This document shows, piece after piece, positions 9,238-16,319 of a DNA stretch of 64,000 nt. The notes under the pieces are model-generated. The model worked only from the letters and a program-made list of their open reading frames with translations. It was not told where the DNA came from and searched no databases. Each line of letters opens with the position of its first letter. Position 1 is the first letter of the stretch. Both the position numbers and the translations under genes were made by a program. Source of the DNA: Thermoanaerobaculia bacterium (GTDB lineage Bacteria; Acidobacteriota; Thermoanaerobaculia; Multivoradales; J023); NCBI GenBank assembly GCA_030431255.1, contig JAUIJL010000009.1, positions 124,001-188,000 of the forward strand. Reading direction: 5' to 3'.

Positions 9238-9858
9238 ATGAGATCCTCCAGCTTTCCCTCTCTCAAGCCCCGGCGCCTCAGCGTAAGTGTATGGCTCGGA
9301 ATCCCGATGCTCGCCCTGGGGATGTTGCCGTCCAGCGTCGCCGCTCAGCCGAGCCCCTCCGAAAGCACGCATATTAGGAATTCGCCCATGGAACGTGAAG
9401 AGTTGAAAACTGCGGATATGGAGACTGCTTGTCGGCAGGAAGTCTTGGATTTGCACCAATTTTTCCAAGATTGGTTTCGCGGCGAGCTGCCCCAAACCGA
9501 CGAAGCCTTCGATCGATTCTCCGGTGTGATGGACGACTCTTTTCACATCGTTTCGCCCGGCGGCAGAAAAACCGCCATCGAGCCGCTGCGCGCGGGTTTG
9601 AGGTCTGCCTTCGGCTCCTGGCGTCCGGCGTCCGTGGAATCGGAAGGGTCGCGGATCTGGATCGAGAACACTCAATTTCAAGCGCTCAACGAGGATCTCA
9701 GCCTGGTCACCTACGAAGAGTGGCAAAAAAACGAGGGACCCGCCAAAGGCCGATTGAGCACCGCCGTCTTCCGTCGGGACCCGGAGGCCCCCAATGGGGT
9801 ACGATGGTTACACGTCCACGAAACTTGGCTGCCCGCTGAATCAGGCGAGGGATCTTAG
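9238..9858 (+). CDS. Secreted SnoaL/DUF4440-like protein
   Basis: 206 residues. A signal peptide (residues 1-38, ending SVAAQ) is followed by an alpha+beta domain with the look of an NTF2-fold DUF4440 protein: FFQDWFRGELPQTDEAFDRF, DDSFHIVSPGG, LVTYEEWQK and a final WLHVHETWLP strand. Such domains are ligand-binding or enzymatic pockets; no catalytic residue can be assigned. The ribosome site is weak, so the start may be further in, but the signal peptide supports ATG 9238. The DJ-1/PfpI gene begins 57 bases later. Confidence 0.6.
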   Translation: MRSSSFPSLKPRRLSVSVWLGIPMLALGMLPSSVAAQPSPSESTHIRNSPMEREELKTADMETACRQEVLDLHQFFQDWFRGELPQTDEAFDRFSGVMDDSFHIVSPGGRKTAIEPLRAGLRSAFGSWRPASVESEGSRIWIENTQFQALNEDLSLVTYEEWQKNEGPAKGRLSTAVFRRDPEAPNGVRWLHVHETWLPAESGEGS

Positions 9859-9915
9859 CTCGGGCTCGCTCCGGCTCTCGTCGAGATCAGTCAGCTAGAA
9901 CATCAGGAGATTGCC

Positions 9916-10626
9916 ATGGCGCCCCAGAAGAAATACAACATTTTCTTTTTGTTGTTCGATTACGTCGAGGTGCTCGACTTCACCGGTTCCTTCGACGTCT
10001 TCTCCATGGCCAACATCCCTCTGAATCCTCCGGGCCACCCCCCGAATTACGACCAAGGACATGTGTTCAGGCTCTACACCGTGACGGAAAAGGGAGGTAG
10101 GGTCACAGCCCTACACGGGTTGAAAATCGAAACTGACTACAGCTTTGCGACCTGCCCCACAGACGACATCGACGTGCTGATCATTCCGGGCGCCTCCCCG
10201 GATATCATTAAACGTTTCATCGCGGAAAACCCATCGGTCATCGCATGGCTGGAGCAGCGTCTGAGCCACGTTCCAGTGGTGGCCTCGGTGTGTGTGGGTG
10301 CCCTGATCTTGGCCACTGCCGGAGGGTTCGACGGCCTGCAATGCACCACCCACCACGGCTCCCTGGGTGATCTGAAAGCCATCCTCGAAGCCCGCGACGC
10401 CAAAGCCACGGTCGTGCCCGGGGCCCGATACATCGACAACCCTTCATCGGAGAATCCTAGAATTCTCTCCTCCGCGGGCGTCTCCGCGGGCATCGACCAA
10501 GCCTTTCATATGCTGCGAGAGATCCTCGGCAACCCCACCCTCGCCGACAGCACCGCGACGATCATGGAATACAACGAAAGCCGCAATTGGGTGTACGGCA
10601 GAGTCGTGCCCCAACCCGTGGAATGA
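9916..10626 (+). CDS. DJ-1/PfpI family protein (isonitrile hydratase-like)
   Basis: 236 residues covering a complete DJ-1/PfpI (GATase1-like) domain. The nucleophile elbow VASVCVGALILATAGG places the reactive Cys at residue 126; the strand DVLIIPGASPD supplies the upstream acidic-loop region and GVSAGIDQAF follows. This arrangement without an AraC helix-turn-helix is that of isonitrile hydratase-like and stress-type DJ-1 proteins. AGGAGA precedes the ATG. A cytoplasmic hydratase, glyoxalase-like or stress role is possible; the substrate is not readable from sequence. Confidence 0.85.
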   Translation: MAPQKKYNIFFLLFDYVEVLDFTGSFDVFSMANIPLNPPGHPPNYDQGHVFRLYTVTEKGGRVTALHGLKIETDYSFATCPTDDIDVLIIPGASPDIIKRFIAENPSVIAWLEQRLSHVPVVASVCVGALILATAGGFDGLQCTTHHGSLGDLKAILEARDAKATVVPGARYIDNPSSENPRILSSAGVSAGIDQAFHMLREILGNPTLADSTATIMEYNESRNWVYGRVVPQPVE

Positions 10627-10675
10627 GGCCTCTCTCGACTAGCCGATCCGACTGGATCAGCGATATTCTCGGGCC

Positions 10676-11872
10676 ATGAGAATCGAAGCCCTGCATCTAA
10701 GGAACTTTCGAGCGTTTAGGGACGTCACGATCAGGGACATTCCCTCGTTTTGCGTGATCGTCGGCTCCAACGGGTCTGGAAAGAGCACGCTTTTCTCGTT
10801 GTTCTCATTCTTGCGTGACGCCATGGCCAACAACGTGACCGCAGCCCTGGGCCGGCTCGGCGGTAGCCGTGGCTTTCAAGAGGTCAGATCTAGAGGTAGC
10901 GACGGCCCCATCGCGATCGAGCTCAAGCTGCGAGCCGACCTCAGCACCGATCGACGCCGGCTCATTACCTACACGCTGGAAATCGACGAAGAAAAAGGGA
11001 GGCCGGTAGTCCTTCGGGAAGTGCTCAAATATCGCCGTGGAAGTGGCGGCCAGCCCTGGCATTTCTTGGATTTTTCCCGTGGAGAAGGGCAGGCCGTCAC
11101 CAACGAGTTGGAGTCGGTCGAGGATGAAACAGAGCTGAAACGCGAGCCGCAGACCCTGAAAGGCCAAGACATCCTGGCAATCAAGGGGCTAGCCCAATTC
11201 GAACGTTTCCCGGCCGCAGTGGCGCTCGGAAATTTGATCGAGAATTGGCATCTGTCCGACTTTCACATCAGCCGGGCAAGACCCGAGCAAGAAGCCGGTT
11301 ACGCCGAGCACCTTTCCAGCGAAGGTGAGAATCTCTCCTTGGTGGTGGAATTTCTCCACAATCAGCACCCATCCGTTTTCCGGGATGTTCTGGAACGCCT
11401 TGCCGGCAGCATCCCTGGAATCGAAAAGGTGGAGTCGAAGGTCACAGAAGAAGGACGAGTGCTTCTGAAATTTCAGGACGGTTCGTTTGAGGATCCTTTC
11501 CTCGCCCGCTTCGTTTCCGACGGCACCATCAAAATGCTCGCCTACTTGGTTATGCTCTATGACCCGGCTCCCCATCCCCTGCTTTGCGTGGAAGAGCCTG
11601 AAAACCAGCTCTACCACTCGCTTTTGTGGGATTTAGCCGAAGAGTTTCGCGCATATGCCGCCCGAGGCGGACAGGTTTTCGTGTCTACGCATTCTCCGGA
11701 CTTCCTGAACGCGGTCAAAACCGACGAGGTGCTTTGGCTGGTCAAAGAGAATGGTTTTTCTTCTGTTCGGCGAGCCTGGGACGACGAGCAGCTAAAGGCC
11801 TACGAAGCAGAAGGCGATCAGCTCGGTCATTTGTGGAAAGAGGGCTTTTTCGAGGGAGCTTCCCCTCGATGA
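10676..11872 (+). CDS. AAA family ATPase (ABC/OLD-like), putative defence ATPase
   Basis: 398 residues. Walker A GSNGSGKST at residues 30-38 follows the typical RNFRAFRD start of AAA_21/RecF-OLD-type ATPases. An ABC-like signature (VSDGTIKMLAYL), Walker B (LLCVEEPENQLY) and an H-loop (FVSTHSPDFL) follow in order, so the ATPase looks complete. It should dimerise as ABC-type ATPases do. The DUF4276 start overlaps its stop as ATGA, so the pair is one unit. Adjacent ATPase/TOPRIM partners are the plan of OLD-related anti-phage systems such as PARIS and AbiL (family knowledge); a defence role here is inference. Confidence 0.85.
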   Translation: MRIEALHLRNFRAFRDVTIRDIPSFCVIVGSNGSGKSTLFSLFSFLRDAMANNVTAALGRLGGSRGFQEVRSRGSDGPIAIELKLRADLSTDRRRLITYTLEIDEEKGRPVVLREVLKYRRGSGGQPWHFLDFSRGEGQAVTNELESVEDETELKREPQTLKGQDILAIKGLAQFERFPAAVALGNLIENWHLSDFHISRARPEQEAGYAEHLSSEGENLSLVVEFLHNQHPSVFRDVLERLAGSIPGIEKVESKVTEEGRVLLKFQDGSFEDPFLARFVSDGTIKMLAYLVMLYDPAPHPLLCVEEPENQLYHSLLWDLAEEFRAYAARGGQVFVSTHSPDFLNAVKTDEVLWLVKENGFSSVRRAWDDEQLKAYEAEGDQLGHLWKEGFFEGASPR

Positions 11873-12450
11873 CGACCCTCGTATTCCTCCTAGAGGAGCC
11901 TTCGGCAAAGGATCTTCTAGAAGGACTGCTACCGGCGCTCTTGCCGCTCGACGAGATCACAGTGAGATATCTGGTATTTGAAGGCAAGCGGGACCTCGAA
12001 TCCAAAATGGCCCGCCGACTGCGTAGCTGGCGCGCGCCCGACAGCCGTTTCGTAGTGCTCAGAGATCAAGATGCCGGCGACTGCAAACGCGTCAAAGCCA
12101 GGCTTCAGGAGCTTGCCGATCAAGGTGACCGACCCGAGGCATTGATCCGGGTCGCCTGCCGCGAGCTCGAGTCATGGATTCTCGGCGACTGGGAAGCAGT
12201 TGGCGAGGCCTACGACCGACCGAACCTACGTCGCCAGAAGGATAAGGCTCGATACCGAAATCCTGACGAGCTATCCAACCCAGCTCACGAGCTGCGAAAG
12301 TTCATACCGGACTATCGAAAACGCGACGGGGCACGGCGCCTCGGCAAGCTCTTGCACCCGGATCGAAACACGTCCCCCAGCTTCAAGGTGTTTTGCCAAG
12401 GCGTGCGGAGGGTCTGCGGGACGGAGGCCAACCGACCTGGGCAGGAATAG
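11869..12450 (+). CDS. DUF4276-like TOPRIM-type effector candidate
   Basis: 193 residues beginning at an ATG that overlaps the ATPase stop codon. TOPRIM-like landmarks are visible: an acidic residue after strand 1 (TLVFLLEEPSAKD, E9/E10) and a DxD after a later strand (FVVLRDQDAGD, D66 and D68). The segment RVACRELESWILGD matches the conserved Glu-Leu-Glu-x-Trp stretch I associate with DUF4276. The predicted activity is a metal-dependent nuclease or related effector controlled by the partner ATPase. No such activity is proven for this family as far as I know. Confidence 0.7.
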   Translation: MTTLVFLLEEPSAKDLLEGLLPALLPLDEITVRYLVFEGKRDLESKMARRLRSWRAPDSRFVVLRDQDAGDCKRVKARLQELADQGDRPEALIRVACRELESWILGDWEAVGEAYDRPNLRRQKDKARYRNPDELSNPAHELRKFIPDYRKRDGARRLGKLLHPDRNTSPSFKVFCQGVRRVCGTEANRPGQE

Positions 12451-12467
12451 TTCGACCGCGGAGCTGT

Positions 12468-12500
12468 CGCGGAGGTCGATCAGCGCAATCGACCTCCGCG
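12468..12500. terminator. Strong hairpin between convergent genes
   Basis: A 13-bp perfect stem (CGCGGAGGTCGAT / ATCGACCTCCGCG) with a 7-base loop directly abuts the stop codon of the lipoprotein gene and follows the DUF4276 gene. It lacks a T-run, so it may act on both strands as a barrier or mRNA end. Confidence 0.5.
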
Positions 12501-13544
12501 CTAGGTCGTGCCTGATGTCTTGGCCTCGCTTCTCAATGCCTCAAGCTCCACGACGTAAACTCCTGCACCGTAGAGGGCGATCCACAATCGACCTTGGTTG
12601 TCGACATGGAGCGAGCTGACCGAGTCGTCGGGAAGGCCTTGGGCGCTGCTGATATTCAACCACTGCCCTCCGTCTTCGAGCCACAAGCCGCTCTGCCAGC
12701 TGCCCACCACCCGGCCCGCCGGATGGTCCAGCATGGTGGTGATCCAGCGTCCTTCTAGCTCGCGTCCCGTCTCCGCCCCTGCGGCGTCCAGCAGGACGAA
12801 ACCGTTGTGGGTGCCGACCCACCATCCGTCGCCGTTCGCGCCGAGCCCCGTCACTCCCTTATCGCCTTCTCGGATCGACCACAGCGGTAGGGTCTCTCCA
12901 TCCCGGTAGATATCGACTCCATCGTAGGACCCGGCAGCGACGGTGCCGTCCGCGCCCATGGCAACCGCTTCAATTTGTTTCTCCAGCACGAAATCGAGGG
13001 TGTTGCCCTTTTTGACTGCCCGCCAGAGGGCGCTCCGGGCACCGAGCCACATCACACTGGAGCTGTCGTTGAGCACGACGCCTGAGATCGGACCGCCCAG
13101 CCCATGACTTTCGGGGATGAATCGACGCCACTTGCCCTTATGAAAGCTATAAACCTCGCCCTCCCACGTGCCGACCCACAAATAACCGTTGGCCGCTGCG
13201 AAACCCGAGGAGAAAGCGCCCATCGATTCTTTAAATCGTTTCTGAAAAATCTGGGGATCCAACAGCGTCTTTTGTTTCTCGAGATCACCCTGGGGAAATT
13301 TGATCACATCGTATTTGGTGATCGCCCAAACCGTGCCCTTGTTGCCGGCGAAAACCGCCATCGCCTCCGAGCCGACAGTGTCGATTTTGGTCAGCTCCAC
13401 CTCACCGACACGGACCGGCTTCGCGTTCTGAGTCGAGTGAATGGTCACCTCGCAACCCGCCCAGAACACCGCAGCCAACATCATAACCAACGTCCACCCG
13501 GCCTTCGACGTCGGCGACTTCGTGATGTATTTTTTGTCCAGCAT
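12501..13544 (-). CDS. Lipoprotein with two-component-regulator-type beta-propeller
   Basis: 347 residues from ATG 13544. A hydrophobic stretch ends in a lipobox-like WAGC, so it is probably a lipoprotein. Repeated blade motifs are seen: GTVWAITKYDVIKF, NGYLWVGTWEGEVYSF, SSVMWLGARSALWRA, DGWWVGTHNGFVLL and, near the end, SVSSLHVDNQGRLWIALYGAGVYV. The last is the classic blade of the reg_prop family, usually found in sensor histidine kinases, but here there is no kinase domain. The role is probably ligand or partner binding in the periplasm. It converges with the putative defence pair. Confidence 0.7.
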   Translation of the reverse strand: MLDKKYITKSPTSKAGWTLVMMLAAVFWAGCEVTIHSTQNAKPVRVGEVELTKIDTVGSEAMAVFAGNKGTVWAITKYDVIKFPQGDLEKQKTLLDPQIFQKRFKESMGAFSSGFAAANGYLWVGTWEGEVYSFHKGKWRRFIPESHGLGGPISGVVLNDSSSVMWLGARSALWRAVKKGNTLDFVLEKQIEAVAMGADGTVAAGSYDGVDIYRDGETLPLWSIREGDKGVTGLGANGDGWWVGTHNGFVLLDAAGAETGRELEGRWITTMLDHPAGRVVGSWQSGLWLEDGGQWLNISSAQGLPDDSVSSLHVDNQGRLWIALYGAGVYVVELEALRSEAKTSGTT

Positions 13545-13695
13545 GGGAACCTCTACGATCACGACTAGATTCCTATTTGTAGGATCCCTCCAACGGGTCC
13601 GACACCCCACCCGAAACGACGCCTACTAGCCGCCGGCCCAACGCTCGGCTTCTTCGATACCCCCGGAGAGACGCCGGCGCTCCCGTCAGCACGGC

Positions 13696-14499
13696 TCAAT
13701 CCCAATCGGTGAGCGGCCCCTCCAACGACCAACCCTTCTCCACCGCCAACCGACGCAGCCGTTCACTGCGATCCGCGGACGCCGGATGGGTCGCGAGGTA
13801 GGTCGCCAATCGATCGATCCTCGTGTCCTCGGCCCCCAATCGATCGAAGAATCTCCACGAGCCGTTGACGTGGCCGTACTCCGCTTGCACCAAAGACAGC
13901 CCAAAGCTGTCGGCTTGGATCTCCTGCTCCCGCCCAAAGCTATTTAGGGTCAGACTGCTGACGTAGTCGCCCAACGTCAACCCGCCGCCTTGCCCCAAGG
14001 TCACCGCCATCAACACTTGGAGCACCACCCCGCGCCCGAAGAGCCGGAGATGATCCCGCTGTTGGAAGTGGCCGATTTCGTGACCGAGCACCGCCGCCAG
14101 CTCGTTCTCGCTCTCGATCCCTTTGAGCAACGCCGTCGACACCAAAATCAGCCCGCCCGGCAGGGCCATGGCGTTCGGGTCGTCGCTCGGGAACACGCCG
14201 GTCCGAAATTGGTACGGGCAATCCGGCCAATGGGCGGCCAAACGTCGAGTCAAATCCTGCAGCGCTTCGGCTTCCTCCCCGGACTTGAGCTCCAATCCAT
14301 CCGGAATCCAGGAGCTCAAGGCCTTAGCCTCCGCCTCAGCCGGGATGAGGGGCACCGCCAAGTCGACGAAGAACACCACCACCACCGCCACCAAGGCGAA
14401 AGCTACCGCCAAGCCGACCACCAACACCGAGAATTCCTTCAGCGGATGCTCGTCGCTGACGTTGATGCCTTCCCGAGGAGCCCTGGGTTGAAATTTCAC
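13696..14499 (-). CDS. M48 family metalloprotease
   Basis: About 267 residues. An N-terminal membrane helix (SVLVVGLAVAFALVAVVVVF) anchors a periplasmic M48 peptidase domain with the zinc site HEIGH (about residues 140-144) and the downstream REQEIQADSFG motif giving the third zinc ligand. Family members (HtpX/BepA/LoiP-like) degrade or quality-control envelope proteins. The proposed GTG at 14499 is 5 bases after the stop of the upstream gene; a start slightly downstream is possible. It is last in an operon after two YbjQ-type genes. Confidence 0.85.
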   Translation of the reverse strand: MKFQPRAPREGINVSDEHPLKEFSVLVVGLAVAFALVAVVVVFFVDLAVPLIPAEAEAKALSSWIPDGLELKSGEEAEALQDLTRRLAAHWPDCPYQFRTGVFPSDDPNAMALPGGLILVSTALLKGIESENELAAVLGHEIGHFQQRDHLRLFGRGVVLQVLMAVTLGQGGGLTLGDYVSSLTLNSFGREQEIQADSFGLSLVQAEYGHVNGSWRFFDRLGAEDTRIDRLATYLATHPASADRSERLRRLAVEKGWSLEGPLTDWD

Positions 14500-14506
14500 G
14501 GAGCCG

Positions 14507-14998
14507 TCAACCCGCGTTGGGTTTGGCGAATCGAATACCGGTGCCGAACGCCAACATCTCGACTCCGGCAATGCCTTTGCCGTCGCGACGGGAGCTGGCT
14601 AAACGCGAGGTTTCCAGCCGTACGTTGATCACCGCATCGAAACCGGTCATCTTGGCCTCCTCGGTCATTCGCAGCACGGCCTCTCGCCGGGCGCGATCCA
14701 ACAACGGCTCGTAGGTCTTGATCCGTCCGCCCACCAAAGAGCGCAAGGCGGCCACGAAGCGCTTGAAGTAGTCCAGAGAGATCACCACGCTGCCGCTCAC
14801 CAAATCGCTCGAGGCCACGTGCCAAGTGTTGGGCAAGGTTTCGAAAGTCAGCACTGGGAACTTTCGCAGAGCGGCCTCACGCTCGCGAATGCTCGTAAAG
14901 TGTCGCCGTTCCAACCAAGAGCCGATGAAGTAGGTCACGAGCAGCAGGATGAAGGTCGAAAGCAACGGCATCAATAGACTTAATGTGTCTGATGACAT
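14507..14998 (-). CDS. Membrane-anchored YbjQ/UPF0145-like protein
   Basis: 163 residues. One N-terminal membrane helix (LLSTFILLLVTYFIGSWLE) is followed by a domain like the small YbjQ protein encoded just upstream: VVISLDYFKRFVAALRSLVGG, RREAVLRMTEEAKMTGFDAVINVRLET, EMLAFGTGIR. The two are paralogous halves of one operon with a gap of only 9 bases. YbjQ proteins form compact pentameric rings and are often labelled heavy-metal-binding, without proof. The sequence is clearly more divergent than the upstream copy. Confidence 0.75.
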   Translation of the reverse strand: MSSDTLSLLMPLLSTFILLLVTYFIGSWLERRHFTSIREREAALRKFPVLTFETLPNTWHVASSDLVSGSVVISLDYFKRFVAALRSLVGGRIKTYEPLLDRARREAVLRMTEEAKMTGFDAVINVRLETSRLASSRRDGKGIAGVEMLAFGTGIRFAKPNAG

Positions 14999-15007
14999 GG
15001 CCCCTCC

Positions 15008-15343
15008 TCACTCCACCCGAACAGCGGTTCCGTAGGCGAAGAGCTCGGCCGCGCCCTGGGCCACGGAGCTGGTGGCGAACCGAAGATTGACCACCGCGTT
15101 GGCTCCCATGGATTGGGCCTGCTCCACCAACCGATCCGTCGCCTCGCTGCGGGATTCTTGCAGCAGCTCGGTATATCCCTTGAGCTCTCCGCCGACAATA
15201 TTCTTCAGGCCGGCCATGAAATCTCGGCCGATGTGCTTGGCCCGCACCGTATTGCCGGAAACCACCCCGTAGAACTCCACGATGGTGCGGCCGGGCACGG
15301 TTTCGGTGTTGGTGAGGATGATGGAACGATTACCTAAACTCAT
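15008..15343 (-). CDS. YbjQ family (UPF0145) protein
   Basis: 111 residues, the normal length of the family. Conserved segments are present: TVPGRTIVEFYGVVSGNTVRA, GGELKGYTELLQESRSEA and MGANAVVNLRFATSS. The start at 15343 has GGAGG upstream, better than the ATG seven codons earlier. It is the first gene of the YbjQ, YbjQ-like, M48 operon; this combination suggests an envelope stress or quality-control role (inference). Function in other bacteria is not settled. Confidence 0.9.
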   Translation of the reverse strand: MSLGNRSIILTNTETVPGRTIVEFYGVVSGNTVRAKHIGRDFMAGLKNIVGGELKGYTELLQESRSEATDRLVEQAQSMGANAVVNLRFATSSVAQGAAELFAYGTAVRVE

Positions 15344-15730
15344 CAGCGAGCCTCCAGACGGCAAACCGTCGTCAATGTAGCCGAAGCATTCGGCCCCCGG
15401 GCCGATTTTCTCAGCCCGACGTATTTCGCCCTACAAATCGGAGCTCATGCTCCGGCCGGGCGAGGTTATTGAGGTATCTACGCCGATAGAATACTCCCAA
15501 TTCGCAAAATGTGGAAGAAATTGAGGATTGTTTTGCTTGCGAAGTGAGGTGAACCTTGACGTGAATCTGGGGCCCCAAGAGAAAGCACAGCAAAAAACAC
15601 GGACATTCGGCAAAGGATAGAATCTTTCTATGGATCCGTTCTCTCCAAGCTTCGATGACCGGCCGCCCGAAGACCGGAAGCCCTCAGTCCAGCTTGAGCA
15701 CACAAATCGTGGACGCCGGGTCAGCGAGCC
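15344..15730. other. Divergent intergenic region (387 bases)
   Basis: It separates the YbjQ operon from the ECF sigma/kinase genes. It is visibly AT-richer near 15480-15630. TAGAAT occurs at about 15485 and 15617 as possible -10 boxes, without convincing -35 partners. The last 100 bases hold a small open frame (15630-15734) that overlaps the sigma start. Confidence 0.4.
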
Positions 15731-15734
15731 ATGA
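15630..15734 (+). CDS. Possible 34-codon leader ORF upstream of the sigma gene
   Basis: ATG at 15630 opens a 34-residue frame beginning MDPFSPSFDDRPPEDRKP. Its TGA overlaps the sigma ATG as ATGA. AAAGGA lies about 13 bases upstream. The sigma gene has no good ribosome site of its own, so translational coupling from this leader is plausible. The peptide matches nothing I know and may be only a translated leader. Confidence 0.3.
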   Translation: MDPFSPSFDDRPPEDRKPSVQLEHTNRGRRVSEP

Positions 15735-16300
15735 AAGAGCCCTCCGAGGTCACTCGCCTTCTGATCGCTTGGCAAAGTGGCAGCACCGAAGCCGGAGAGC
15801 GGTTGATGCCGCTCATTTACGACGAGCTCCGGCGGTTGGCCCAGCATTACCTCGACGACGAGCGCGAAGGACATCCTCTTCAAGCCACCGCTCTAGTTCA
15901 TGAGGCGTATCTGAAAATGGTGGGGCTCGAGCTGGCTTGGCAAGGGCGGGGCCATTTTTTCGCCATGGCGGCCCGCTCCATGCGCCGCATCTTGATCGAC
16001 CACGGCCGAAAACGTCTTGCGGGGAAAAGGGGTGCCGGTGAGATGACCGTCTCTCTCGACCACGTCGACGCAGCTTTGGAGATATCCACAGACTTGCTCG
16101 ATCTCGACCTCGCCCTGCGAGAGCTTTCCGGTTTCGATCCCCGACGCGCCCGGATCTTAGAGCTGCGATTCTTTGGAGGATTGACCCTAAAAGAGGTCGC
16201 CGAGGTGCTGGACACTTCGTCGGCCACCGTAGAGCGCGAGCTCAAGCTCGCCAAAGCCTGGCTCAATCGAAAGCTCGTCCCGCAGAGATCCAAGCTATGA
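15731..16300 (+). CDS. ECF-type RNA polymerase sigma factor (TIGR02999-like)
   Basis: 189 residues. Region 2 is unusual in the way of the ECF-like subfamily common in Acidobacteriota and Planctomycetota: LMPLIYDELRRLAQHYL, ALVHEAYLKMV, GRGHFFAMAARSMRRILIDHGRKR. Region 4 (ARILELRFFGGLTLKEVAEVLDTSSATVERELKLAKAWL) is a standard helix-turn-helix. The kinase gene follows 19 bases downstream. No anti-sigma gene is next to it; in this subfamily a neighbouring Ser/Thr kinase is typical and may control the sigma factor by phosphorylation (inference). Confidence 0.9.
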   Translation: MKEPSEVTRLLIAWQSGSTEAGERLMPLIYDELRRLAQHYLDDEREGHPLQATALVHEAYLKMVGLELAWQGRGHFFAMAARSMRRILIDHGRKRLAGKRGAGEMTVSLDHVDAALEISTDLLDLDLALRELSGFDPRRARILELRFFGGLTLKEVAEVLDTSSATVERELKLAKAWLNRKLVPQRSKL

Positions 16301-16319
16301 GCCTGCCGCCGTCGACCCC

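Noticed and set aside
11626-11868. N-terminal extension of the DUF4276 protein
   Set aside because: It overlaps the ATPase H-loop region in another frame; the ATGA overlap at 11869 gives the family-length protein.
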